Origin: NIOZ-UU13 sp049287505
GTDB lineage: Bacteria > Planctomycetota > Phycisphaerae > Sedimentisphaerales > Anaerobacaceae
Direction: 5' to 3'
NCBI GenBank assembly: GCA_049287505.1
Contig: JBAQFY010000178.1
Coordinates: 1 to 54,681 of the forward strand
Length of the DNA stretch: 54,681 nucleotides
Under the pieces are notes generated by a model. The model saw only the letters and a program-made list of their open reading frames with translations, made no database searches and had not been told where the DNA came from. Numbering within the stretch: the first letter of the stretch is position 1; each line of letters begins with the position of its first letter. The position numbers and the translations under genes are program-made. This document shows, piece by piece, positions 33,069 to 40,716 of this stretch.

Positions 33069-33450
33069 CTAATTGTTAAAAAATTTATAAGAGAGCAGAC
33101 CACAAGTTTTCCTACTTTTTTCTTTTTTAAATCTTTTTTTCTCTTTGGATGTCATCTTTTCTGTTGCATATTGATAAATCAATCGAGGCGCCTCGTTTTT
33201 CCATTTCAGCAAAACTTGTTTCTTCGTATTTTCCACTTCTAACCAGATGCCTGCTTGCACTCAGAACCGGTTTCGTATTAACTTTTTTATCACTCAAAAT
33301 CGAATTGACTTTATCTTCTAACTTCTCTCTCGAAAGCCCGTAAGCATCATAACCTTCTTTGAAATATTTTGAATACTTTTTTACAATGGCCATGTCAGCA
33401 TTGGCCTGGCAATAGCTTCGAATCTCTTCGTATAGCTCTTTGGCTTTCAT
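33069..33450 (-). pseudogene. AlkD-like DNA alkylation repair gene, decayed
   Basis: From the ATG at 33450 (AAAGGA upstream) the frame reads MKAKELYEEIRSYCQANADM then AIVKKYSKYFKEGYDAYGLS and REKLEDKVNSIL, similar to the N-terminal helices of AlkD-like HEAT-repeat glycosylases. LVRSGKYEETSFAEMEKR follows and the frame ends in unrelated sequence at 33127. In another frame (to 33069) APRLIYQYATEKMTSKEKKR resembles the AlkD C-terminus. The middle of about 120 residues is missing and the two parts are out of frame, so I call it a broken gene. AlkD removes alkylated purines from DNA. Confidence 0.55.
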
Positions 33451-33577
33451 TTTAATTCCTTTAATTACTTCTAACGAAAAGCTCATCGGCCCTCCGAAGC
33501 CGTAGGCTAAGCCGACTCCCTCCACTGATGAATTAGCCAATACTTATATTATTTCCATCACAAAGTACAATATTTAG

Positions 33578-33603
33578 CCCCTCAATTTATTGAGGGGTTT
33601 TTT
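33578..33603 (+). terminator. Strong hairpin terminator, orphan
   Basis: CCCCTCAA-tttat-TTGAGGGG followed by TTTTTT: a clean rho-independent form in the plus direction. No plus-strand gene ends here; the genes on both sides are on the minus strand. Confidence 0.7.
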
Positions 33604-33611
33604 ATATTTAG

Positions 33612-33635
33612 CCCTGGGTTTCACCCAGGGTTTTT
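33612..33635 (+). terminator. Second hairpin terminator, orphan
   Basis: CCCTGGGT-ttc-ACCCAGGG is a perfect eight-pair stem followed by TTTTT. It lies 9 bases after the preceding terminator and shares its ATATTTAGCCC lead. The stem is nearly identical to the one at 32465-32488. Confidence 0.7.
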
Positions 33636-33692
33636 CTTATGTGAGGAGCGAAGCAACGACACATTATCACATCCAAATGGCTGCATGGCAGT

Positions 33693-33884
33693 CTAACCGA
33701 CCTTGCCGTCTCCGTCGATATCGAGCCCGTGAATCTCCTCAATCTTCTTCACAAGGTTGCACATCGTATTCTGCGTCATTGTAAGCTGCTCTTCAAGAGA
33801 CTGAACTCTATCATCAATTGAATCGGATTTTCGCTTCTGACCATACATCAATCCCGTTTGTACAATTTCCCAGAGAACTCCCAT
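33693..33884 (-). CDS. Small coiled-coil protein with an EF-hand-like end
   Basis: A 63-residue protein with TGAGG about 8 bases before its ATG. The centre (DDRVQSLEEQLTMTQNTMCN LVKKIEEIHG) has heptad spacing of Leu/Val/Met and should form a coiled coil. The C-terminus DIDGDGKVG is the loop of an EF-hand or dockerin half-motif (D-x-D-x-D-G-x-V), able to bind calcium. The N-terminus (MGVLWEIVQTGLMYGQ) may be membrane-associated. I do not recognise a family. Confidence 0.65.
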   Translation of the reverse strand: MGVLWEIVQTGLMYGQKRKSDSIDDRVQSLEEQLTMTQNTMCNLVKKIEEIHGLDIDGDGKVG

Positions 33885-34050
33885 CTTTTATCCTCAATTA
33901 ATTGTCAAAACCTGAAACTTTAATACTTTAAATACCTTCAACATCTGGGCGGCAGCCTCAAAGCCTGTCCTGAGCGGAGCCGAAGGGCATAACTTGGGGA
34001 TGGCTTTACCACGCCCGCTGGATCGAGTTTTCAGAAATTATACCATTTAG

Positions 34051-34416
34051 CTATATCCATTCTAATTCCATCACCGTTAGGTTACCGCCCGCATCTCCGG
34101 TATTGAGTGTACCTTCAGGTTCAATTAACAGAACCTTACACTCTTCTTTAGCAAAGGGTTTATGTTCCACCCCTTTGGGAATAACTACCATTTCGCCCTT
34201 CTTTAATTTGAGTACTTTCTCTCTCAAATGAATTTCATAATTACCATCGATTATCAAAAAAGCCTCATCAGTTTCAGGGTGTTTATGCCAGATAAACTCA
34301 CCTTTTGATTTTACTAATTTGAAATGACAGTTATTCATTTGCGCAATTATTTTAGGGGATAGCTGTTCTTTAATCTTTGCAAATTTCTCCTCAAAATTTA
34401 CCACTGAAATATCCAT
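34051..34416 (-). CDS. Cupin-domain protein
   Basis: A 121-residue single-domain cupin: KGEFIWHKHPETDEAFLIID (His-x-His and a following acidic residue, metal ligands of motif 1), then KKGEMVVIPKGVEHKPFAKE (motif 2 with PxxxxH). AAAGGAG lies 9 bases before the ATG. Small cupins act as isomerases, sensors or storage folds; the substrate is not readable. The C-terminal EPEGTLNTGDAGGN is typical of a group of small cytosolic cupins. Confidence 0.86.
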   Translation of the reverse strand: MDISVVNFEEKFAKIKEQLSPKIIAQMNNCHFKLVKSKGEFIWHKHPETDEAFLIIDGNYEIHLREKVLKLKKGEMVVIPKGVEHKPFAKEECKVLLIEPEGTLNTGDAGGNLTVMELEWI

Positions 34417-34444
34417 AATTTTTTTCTCCTTTCACCGGCCAAGC

Positions 34445-34720
34445 TCACCGGCCATCTTTCACGTAATCCGACTCAAGAAACTTGTTCGTCTCAGTCTGTT
34501 TTTTGTCTTTGTGCTGTTTAAGATATCTGTGAACAGCATAAAGCAACACGATTGTAATAGGCATAGTACCACATACAACACATGCAATAAAGAAATAAGG
34601 AGAATCAATCTTGAGGGCATGTTCCCTTAGCAGATACGGAAACAATCACCATAAGGCTTCCATTGCAAGAATCACTAAGGTTGAGGCGATTATGACAATA
34701 TACTTGAGACGCCACTTCAT
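34445..34720 (-). pseudogene. Small two-helix membrane protein with an in-frame TGA
   Basis: From the ATG at 34720 the frame reads MKWRLKYIVIIASTLVILAM EALW, then TGA (34648-34646). It continues in the same frame from a TTG: LFPYLLREHALKIDSPYFFI, ACVVCGTMPITIVLLYAVHR, YLKQHKDKK ... SDYVKDGR. Without the stop it would be a 91-residue protein with two membrane helices. Either a single nonsense change (for example from TGG), reinitiation at the TTG, or read-through explains the pattern. It follows another small membrane protein (stop at 34736) on the same strand. Confidence 0.5.
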
Positions 34721-34735
34721 ATCTTTACGCAATTT

Positions 34736-34939
34736 TCATTTTATCGTAACAGCGAATGGCTGATTCCATTGGCCATCTTCTACGATGTCTGTTTGTATCA
34801 ACTTGCTCTTTCTCAACACTATTCCGATAATGAGCATTACAATCCCTGCTACTATCAGGGGGATAATCAAAAAAAGATTGGGCGCAATATAAGGAAGCGG
34901 TCCAAAAGCTGGGCCAGTTTTGTAGGGTGGGGCTTTCAT
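34736..34939 (-). CDS. Small membrane protein starting inside a REP element
   Basis: A 67-residue frame with one or two membrane helices (NLFLIIPLIVAGIVMLIIGI) and a C-terminal tail VEDGQWNQPFAVTIK. The first codons (MKAPPYKT) come from the REP element at 34922-34975, so the element probably replaced or extended the original start. No ribosome site is seen. It is followed closely by the small membrane protein at 34445-34720, suggesting a pair. No family recognised. Confidence 0.5.
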   Translation of the reverse strand: MKAPPYKTGPAFGPLPYIAPNLFLIIPLIVAGIVMLIIGIVLRKSKLIQTDIVEDGQWNQPFAVTIK

Positions 34940-34975
34940 CCTTCGCAGTAGCTCTGCTACGGAGAATGCCCCACC
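34922..34975. repeat. GTAGGG REP element, copy 2
   Basis: GTAGGGTGGGGCTTTCATCC ... CTACGGAGAATGCCCCACC. Outer inverted ends GGTGGGGC and GCCCCACC enclose the CGCAGTAGCTCTGCTACGG hairpin. It is the complete version of the element at 32595-32652. Confidence 0.78.
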
Positions 34976-34986
34976 AATTATACTTT

Positions 34987-35298
34987 TTAACTTCCAACAT
35001 CTCCGCTACTTTTCTCCGTCCACTTTTCGGCCAGCCACCAAGTTGGTTTCTTGCGATTGGCGTAATCCAGATATATCTTAAAAACATCACCTTCCGAATC
35101 TCTCACGACATAATATCGGCGGTGTTTCCGCGTGTACCATTTCTGGCTGCGAGGCGGCAGCCCGCCATACCCGGTATCAACGCGTTCATCCAGCACTGCT
35201 ACAACATCATGGACCACTCCGCGCCATTTGAAACGCACAGGCCGCGGCGACGTTTCGGCTTTTTCCACCTCAATCCTTTCTCCGATAAATTCTTCCAT
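34987..35298 (-). CDS. DUF6504-like protein
   Basis: A 103-residue protein: MEEFIGERIEVEKAETSPRP, FKWRGVVHDVVAVLDERVDT, KHRRYYVVRDSEGDVFKIYL and WWLAEKWTEK. The F-IGE-IEV start, the F-WRG block, the Y-V-R...G-VF-IY core and the final W match what I remember of the DUF6504 family of small actinobacterial and Planctomycete proteins (function unknown). It is a compact beta-rich protein that sometimes lies near DNA polymerase IV or error-prone repair genes; no such neighbour is here. Confidence 0.68.
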   Translation of the reverse strand: MEEFIGERIEVEKAETSPRPVRFKWRGVVHDVVAVLDERVDTGYGGLPPRSQKWYTRKHRRYYVVRDSEGDVFKIYLDYANRKKPTWWLAEKWTEKSSGDVGS

Positions 35299-35624
35299 CG
35301 TAAAAAACCCTTGAGACTAAAAACGCATAACTATTGCTTATATGCTTTCCATATAAGAACCCATTTCTGTTTCTTATGTCATTGCGAGGAGCTTGCCTCT
35401 TGGGGGCGAGCGATGAAGCAATCTTAAATCCTCAATTGTAAATTCTCCATCATCCTGCTCTCCTGTCCTCCTGATTTCCTGTTCTCCCAATTTCCAATAT
35501 CCTGATCCCCTGATTCTCTGATAACCTGATAACCTGATAACCTGATATCCTGTTCTCAGTCTTGTGTCTTGAGTCTGTAGTCTTTGGCCTCTATTCTCCA
35601 CTCACCAATTAACCAATTAACTAC
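35299..35624. repeat. Intergenic repeats: REP and CCTGATA array
   Basis: TCATTGCGAGGAGCTTGCC...GAAGCAATCTTA at 35379-35426 is a common TCATTGCGAG REP type. From about 35450 to 35580 follow degenerate CCTGATA words: CCTGTCCTCCTGATTTCCTG, CTGATAACCTGATAACCTG, CTTGTGTCTTGAGTCTGTAG. CACCAATTAACCAATTAACT then overlaps the end of the next gene. Confidence 0.7.
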
Positions 35625-37409
35625 TCACCAACTCATCGCTTTCTCAAGATGCCCCAACAGATACTTCTTCCCAGGCCCTCCCAAATGCTCCCATGGCAAA
35701 ATCTCATCCCGCTCAAATTCCCTCTGCGCGAGTGTGTCTAAATCGAATCCGAATTTCTCAAACGCACCCCGCCATATCTCGAAGTCAAAACATTCATCCC
35801 ACAAATCGAACCTCGCCCCCTCTCGCCAGGCCTCCTCGATAACATCACATAAACGTCTGTCACCTCGACCTATAGTGGTTTCCAGCACGCTGCGGTTTAT
35901 ATCGTGAAACTTAAATTGCAGAAACTTCGCCCGAAGCCTTTTCTTCTCATCGAGTATCAACTGCCTTGCCTGCTCGAAATACGATTTCGGTTTTTGCCCT
36001 AACCATCCGAACGGCGTATGAGCCTTCGGCACAAACCAGCTTACCGTAATGTTAATCTGGCCCGTCTTACCGTCTATCTCTCTTCGAAGCCTTGCCAATT
36101 CATACGAAAGCTGTACAATCTTTTTTACATCTTCGACAGTCTCGCCCGGCAGACCAACCATAAAGTATAATTTTAATTTCTGCCAGCCTGCCCGATATGC
36201 CGCCTCCACCCCAGCAAACAGGTCCTCGTCTTTCAAAGGCTTGTTGATGATTTGTCTTAATTCTTCGCTGGCAGCTTCAACAGCAATCGTAAGACCGCTC
36301 TTCCGCACCGAAGTCAGCAGCTTCGGAAGCTGTTTCAACCGATGGTCAACGCGCAAACTCGGCACAGACAGTCCAACGTGCTTATCCTTAAAATATTCGT
36401 CGAGCTCCGCGACCAGCTCTTCGAGTTTCGGATAATCGGCACTCGATAAACTCAGCAAACTAACTGTATCGTATCCTGTCGAATGATAGCAGGCCTTTGC
36501 GATATCGATAATCTTCTCAACGCTGCGATAGCGAACAGGCCTTCTGCAAAAGCTCGCCTGGCAGAACCTGCATCGTCCCGGACAGCCGCGCATAATCTCA
36601 ACGCTGACCCGCTCATGGATTGCCTGCACAAACGGAACTATGGGAGCACGCGGCACAGCAGCATTTTCAAAATCCTCCACAATCGCACTTTTGAATTGTT
36701 TTGGCAAATCCGGCATATTTGTCTGAAACGATTTTACCTTTGCCCCTTCATATTCAAACTTATAAAGAGATGGAACATAAACCCACTTAAATTCCTCGGC
36801 AGCACGCAGAAGAATTTCTTCTTTTCCTGCACCAGCTTTTTTTTGCTCTCTAATCAATTGCGCAAGCTCAACCACTGCTTCTTCGCCTTCACCCAATAAA
36901 AACAGGTCAATAAACTCAGCCATAGGCTCGCAGCAGTTCACCATACTCCCGCCCGCAATAATCAACGGGTCGTTTTCGCTCCTCCGACGGCTTCGGATAT
37001 TGATACCACCGAGGTCGAGCATATTAAGCACATTGGTATAGCAAAGCTCATTACTAAGACTAAAGCCCACAATGTCAAAGCTTCTCAACGACACCTTTGA
37101 CTCCAGGCTAAAAAGAGGAATATTTTTTTCACGCAGCACCTTTTCGGCGTCAATCCACGGCGTAAAGACCCGCTCAGCAGCCACGCCACCAATTCTGTTA
37201 AGAACATCATATATAATAGCTATCCCTGTATTGCTCATCCCCACTTCGTAAACATCCGGAAAGCACAGCGCAATGGTCAGCTCACATCGCGAGAGGTCCT
37301 TTTTGATTTGGTTTATTTCACCGCCGATATACCTGCCCGGCCTGCGTACAAAGGGCAGAAACTCCCGCTCAATCTTCTCAGCCAATATTGCTACTTCTTT
37401 TTTATCCAT
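35625..37409 (-). CDS. TIGR03960-type radical SAM protein
   Basis: A 594-residue radical SAM protein. The N-terminus (FLPFVRRPGRYIGGEINQIK) and B12-binding-like domain (ALCFPDVYEVGMSNTGIAII, DIVGFSLSNELCYTNVLNML) are typical of the TIGR03960 group. The Fe-S motif is MRGCPGRCRFCQ. SLSSADYPKLEELVAELDEY, LKLYFMVGLPGETVEDV and the C-terminal WDECFDFEIWRGAF follow. In other bacteria this protein is fused to or next to a DUF2344/TIGR03936 partner and tRNA or ribosomal genes; that partner is absent from this window. A tRNA or ribosome modification role is suspected but unproven. Its TGA lies in the CACCAACTCAT word repeat. Confidence 0.9.
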   Translation of the reverse strand: MDKKEVAILAEKIEREFLPFVRRPGRYIGGEINQIKKDLSRCELTIALCFPDVYEVGMSNTGIAIIYDVLNRIGGVAAERVFTPWIDAEKVLREKNIPLFSLESKVSLRSFDIVGFSLSNELCYTNVLNMLDLGGINIRSRRRSENDPLIIAGGSMVNCCEPMAEFIDLFLLGEGEEAVVELAQLIREQKKAGAGKEEILLRAAEEFKWVYVPSLYKFEYEGAKVKSFQTNMPDLPKQFKSAIVEDFENAAVPRAPIVPFVQAIHERVSVEIMRGCPGRCRFCQASFCRRPVRYRSVEKIIDIAKACYHSTGYDTVSLLSLSSADYPKLEELVAELDEYFKDKHVGLSVPSLRVDHRLKQLPKLLTSVRKSGLTIAVEAASEELRQIINKPLKDEDLFAGVEAAYRAGWQKLKLYFMVGLPGETVEDVKKIVQLSYELARLRREIDGKTGQINITVSWFVPKAHTPFGWLGQKPKSYFEQARQLILDEKKRLRAKFLQFKFHDINRSVLETTIGRGDRRLCDVIEEAWREGARFDLWDECFDFEIWRGAFEKFGFDLDTLAQREFERDEILPWEHLGGPGKKYLLGHLEKAMSW

Positions 37410-37497
37410 ACCGGCATTATAAGCCGATTCTTGATTATTTTCTATTGATTATCAATCGATTATCAATTATCAAATCCTGTCTTAGAAAGGATTTATT

Positions 37498-38538
37498 ATG
37501 AGCACAAAAATCCGGCGCATTGTGATTGCAGTCTTAGCCGCTTGCTTAATAGTGGTGATTTATTTTTCTGCCCGCTCTAAAAGACAAATCGAGCTCGACA
37601 GCGGCCATCGGCTGGTTATGGGCACATTCGCACGCACCGTCGTCATCGCAGAAGATTCAAATACCGCTAAGAAATGTATCGAAAACGCCTTTGCAGAAAT
37701 CTACAAGGTTGACGAACTGATGAGCGACTACAAAAGCGACTCGGAAATAAGCCAGGTCAACAGGGACGGCTTCAAAAAAGCAGTCCCCCTCAGCAAATCA
37801 ACATACGAAGTCTTGCAAAGAAGCATCGAGTTCAGCAAGCTTACAGATGGAGCGTTTGATGTCACCGTCGGGCCTCTGGTAGATTTGTTCCGAAAGGCAA
37901 AAGACAAACAAGTCCTTCCCAACGAAGATGAAATCGCCCTCGCTAAATTAAAAGTCGGCTTTGAAAAGTTAAAACTTGATGACCAAAACCGGACTGTACA
38001 GTTCACCGTTGATGGCATGCGCCTCGACCTCGGCGGAATTGCCAAAGGCTATGCCGTTGACAAGGCCATCGAGGCAATGCAGCACTCCGGAGCTATCGGC
38101 GGCATGGTTGACATCGGCGGTGACATTCGATGCTTTGGTGCACCACTAAAAAATAAACCACACTGGTTAGTCGGCGTGCAAAATCCAAACTTAAACAAAG
38201 ACATCGACGACAGCGACCTTGTGCTAAAACTAAAATTGACCAATGGAGCGGTTGCAACAAGCGGCGATTACCAGCAGTTTGTTTTAATCGAAGGCAAACG
38301 CTACAGCCATATCATAGACCGCAAGACAGGAAAAAGTGCCCAAGGCCTTTCGAGTGTAACCATTATTGCAGATAACGCAACTGATGCCGATGCCCTGGCC
38401 ACAGCTGTCAGCGTAATGGGAGCCGAAAAGGGCATTGCCTTAATCGAGAAACTCCCCGCCACCGAGGCAATATTCATAACCTCACAACCGGAGTACGAAA
38501 TTATAAAAACCACCGGCGCCGAAAAATATATAAAGTAA
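37498..38538 (+). CDS. apbE: FAD:protein FMN transferase ApbE
   Basis: A 346-residue protein with an N-terminal membrane anchor (IVIAVLAACLIVVIYFSA), so it is exported or tethered. Family blocks: LVMGTFARTVVIAEDS, DELMSDYKSDSEISQVNR, DGAFDVTVGPLVDLFRKA, RLDLGGIAKGYAVDKAIEAM, GGMVDIGGDIRCFG, and the metal-binding TDADALATAVSVMG. It transfers FMN from FAD to Thr/Ser of RnfG and RnfD. GAAAGG lies 7 bases before the ATG. It is convergent with rnfB, only 21 bp away, so the modifying enzyme sits beside its substrates. Confidence 0.95.
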   Translation: MSTKIRRIVIAVLAACLIVVIYFSARSKRQIELDSGHRLVMGTFARTVVIAEDSNTAKKCIENAFAEIYKVDELMSDYKSDSEISQVNRDGFKKAVPLSKSTYEVLQRSIEFSKLTDGAFDVTVGPLVDLFRKAKDKQVLPNEDEIALAKLKVGFEKLKLDDQNRTVQFTVDGMRLDLGGIAKGYAVDKAIEAMQHSGAIGGMVDIGGDIRCFGAPLKNKPHWLVGVQNPNLNKDIDDSDLVLKLKLTNGAVATSGDYQQFVLIEGKRYSHIIDRKTGKSAQGLSSVTIIADNATDADALATAVSVMGAEKGIALIEKLPATEAIFITSQPEYEIIKTTGAEKYIK

Positions 38539-38559
38539 CAAACTACTGTTTGTTATCTC

Positions 38560-39435
38560 TCAAGAATCCGCAGCTTCCACAACTGCTTGCTCTTGAGTCT
38601 GGGCAGTTTTTCCCCGATAGGTAATAACCTTTGTCGGGCATTTGTTCATCGCAGTTTCGGTCTGCTCATTGAGCTCATACCTGGCATAGTCTATCCGGGC
38701 CAGATTATCCTCCACCAAAAATATATCTGTCTGTTTAGCACAGATGCCGCAGCCGATACAACCAACCTTGCAGATTGACCGTGTGCTTTTGCCCGTCTCC
38801 TTACTGTTGCAGGCAACAACCATCATATTCTCGTAACTGAAAGGAACCATCTCGATTAGATTGCGGGGGCAGGCCTTTGAGCAGGCCGTGCAGCCGGTGC
38901 ACTTCTCATAGTCAACGACAGCCAGGCCGTCAATAATATGCAAAGCATCAAATTTACAAGCCTCTGTACAATCGCCGAAGCCTAGACATCCGAACGCACA
39001 GGCCTGAACATTCGCCAAGGCATTAGCAGAAATGCAGGTTGGGATTCCTTGATACTTGGCATATACTGTCTTGTCTGCGTCACGAGCATGGCAGCGAACA
39101 ATCGGCCTTTGCTGTGGGCCTGAATCGCTGACCTGCAAACTCAATACGTCTGCGATTTTCGCCGATGTTTCCGGCCCGCCGGGCGCGCATCTGCCTAACA
39201 GTTCCGGCTTTGCCAGAACCGCTTTCGCATACTGACCACACCCCGCGAAGCCACAGGCACCGCAGTCGAGATTCGGCAAAGCCTTGTGGATTTGCTCCAC
39301 TTTTGGGTCAACCTCGACTTTGAGCTTCATGCTTGCTATCAAAAGTACTACCGCAAAGCCGCTGCCAAGCCCAAGCATTATAACCCCTGCCGGCCAGGCA
39401 CTGCTCCACAATTGTAAAATATCTGCCAAAATCAT
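38560..39435 (-). CDS. rnfB: Rnf complex subunit RnfB
   Basis: A 291-residue protein: N-terminal membrane helix (MLGLGSGFAVVLLIA), the 4Fe-4S domain LDCGACGFAGCGQYAKAVL...LLGRCAPGG, and two ferredoxin motifs (CTGCTACSKACPRNL and CIGCGICAKQ-type). The extra cluster region CAFGCLGFGDCTEACKFDAL is also present. RnfB accepts electrons from ferredoxin and passes them into the membrane part. The ATG lies 36 bp after rnfA, and the gap is made of CTAATTCACTAATTC words. It is the last gene of the rnf operon. Confidence 0.95.
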   Translation of the reverse strand: MILADILQLWSSAWPAGVIMLGLGSGFAVVLLIASMKLKVEVDPKVEQIHKALPNLDCGACGFAGCGQYAKAVLAKPELLGRCAPGGPETSAKIADVLSLQVSDSGPQQRPIVRCHARDADKTVYAKYQGIPTCISANALANVQACAFGCLGFGDCTEACKFDALHIIDGLAVVDYEKCTGCTACSKACPRNLIEMVPFSYENMMVVACNSKETGKSTRSICKVGCIGCGICAKQTDIFLVEDNLARIDYARYELNEQTETAMNKCPTKVITYRGKTAQTQEQAVVEAADS

Positions 39436-39471
39436 TCTCTAATTCACTAATTCTCTAATCAACTAATTCAC
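39436..39471. repeat. CTAATTCACTAATTC word array in the rnfA-rnfB gap
   Basis: CTAATTCACTAATTCTCTAA then TCAACTAATTCACTCATC fill the spacer. On the minus strand this reads as GAATTAGTTGATTAG, the same family as TTAATTGGTTAAT arrays at 48805-48870, 50684-50755, 52003-52060 and 53137-53162. Confidence 0.7.
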
Positions 39472-40062
39472 TCATCTTATCATCCCCGCAAAACCCATAA
39501 ACGCCAGGGCGAGGATACCTGCGGTAATCAGAGTAATCGGTGCACCTTTGAGGCACTTCGGAACGTCGGCCATATTCAGATTTTCACGAATCCCGGCCAT
39601 AATGCAAATCGCCATCGTAAAGCCGATGCCGGCACCGAAGCTAACCACCACTGCTTCAAGCAAAGAGTTAATGTTCCAGAGGTTCAAAAACAAACATAAT
39701 CCCAATATCGCACAGTTCGTTGTAATCAGCGGCAAAAATATGCCAAAGCTCTCGTACAAAGAAGGGAAGAACTTCCGCAGATACATTTCCACCAATTGCA
39801 CAGCGCCGGCGATAACCAATATAAAGCAGACATACCTCGTAACTTCCAACGGCGTACCCATCAGAATTAAATGGTCAATCAGCCAGGTCAATGTCCCGCT
39901 CAGCGTAACAACAAACGTTACCGCCATACCCATACCGAAAGCCATATCGATTCTGCCAGAGACGCCAAGATAGGGGCAGATACCGAGAAACTTCGTAAAG
40001 ACAAGGTTCTTGACTACTACAATTGATATAAAGGCGATAAGCAGAATGTTAAGCGTATCCAT
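39472..40062 (-). CDS. rnfA: Rnf complex subunit RnfA
   Basis: A 196-residue membrane protein with six helices: LNILLIAFISIVVVKNLVFT, KFLGICPYLGVSGRIDMAFG, YVCFILVIAGAVQLVEM, FGIFLPLITTNCAILGLCLF and a C-terminal GILALAFMGFAGMIR. The VKNxVFxKFLGICPYLG and ITTNCAILG blocks, with conserved Cys for the membrane cluster shared with RnfE, are diagnostic. It forms part of the electron path across the membrane. 12 bp from rnfE. Confidence 0.95.
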   Translation of the reverse strand: MDTLNILLIAFISIVVVKNLVFTKFLGICPYLGVSGRIDMAFGMGMAVTFVVTLSGTLTWLIDHLILMGTPLEVTRYVCFILVIAGAVQLVEMYLRKFFPSLYESFGIFLPLITTNCAILGLCLFLNLWNINSLLEAVVVSFGAGIGFTMAICIMAGIRENLNMADVPKCLKGAPITLITAGILALAFMGFAGMIR

Positions 40063-40074
40063 AAACCTTTCCTC

Positions 40075-40710
40075 TCAAGCTTCTTTTTTGGTAATCACGT
40101 TCACCAGTCCTAACAACAGTCCCAAAGTAATAAATGCTCCTACCGGCATGCCCATCGCCGCCCACGGCACAAACCAACCTCCTTCCTTGAGCAGAGCAAG
40201 TATCTGTACTTCGAATATTGAACCTGTTGCCAGCAGCTCCCTGATACTTGCCAAAATGCACAGAGTAAGTGTAAAGCCGACACCCATTCCCACCGCATCG
40301 ATTACACTTACAACAAGACCATTTTTACTGGCACAGGCCTCAGCACGGCAAATGATAATGCAGTTGACGATAATCAGAGGAACATAAGGTCCGAGCACTT
40401 CGCTCATTTCCGGCTGGAATGCCTTCAGGAACAAATCCGCAATTGTAACAAAGGTAGATATTGTCAATGTGAACATCAATATTCGCAGATGAGGCTTAAG
40501 AAGGTTGCGCATCAGACTGACTATTATGTTGCTGCAGACAAGCACAAATATCACACAGCAGCCCATAGTCAGGGCCGGCTTGACCGCCGCCGTAACCGCC
40601 AACGTCGGGCACATCCCCAAAAGCAGCCGAAACACCGGATTCTCACCCCACAAGCCCGCCAACAGCGTTTGCCTGTAAACTGTAGCTTTTGCCTCAGTCT
40701 TGTCTGTCAT
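40075..40710 (-). CDS. rnfE: Rnf complex subunit RnfE
   Basis: A 211-residue membrane protein homologous to RnfA and inverted relative to it: GLWGENPVFRLLLGMCPTLA, ALTMGCCVIFVLVCSNIIVS, VLGPYVPLIIVNCIIICRAE ACASKN, then VGFTLTLCILASIREL. The NCIIICRAEA block is the RnfE form of the conserved Cys motif. Spacing of 6 bp from rnfG and 12 bp to rnfA indicates an intact operon block GEA. Confidence 0.95.
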   Translation of the reverse strand: MTDKTEAKATVYRQTLLAGLWGENPVFRLLLGMCPTLAVTAAVKPALTMGCCVIFVLVCSNIIVSLMRNLLKPHLRILMFTLTISTFVTIADLFLKAFQPEMSEVLGPYVPLIIVNCIIICRAEACASKNGLVVSVIDAVGMGVGFTLTLCILASIRELLATGSIFEVQILALLKEGGWFVPWAAMGMPVGAFITLGLLLGLVNVITKKEA

Positions 40711-40716
40711 TGCCGA

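Noticed and set aside
34445..34720. Selenocysteine codon at the in-frame TGA
   Set aside because: No SECIS-like hairpin is evident just after the TGA and no selenoprotein family is recognised; a nonsense change is simpler.
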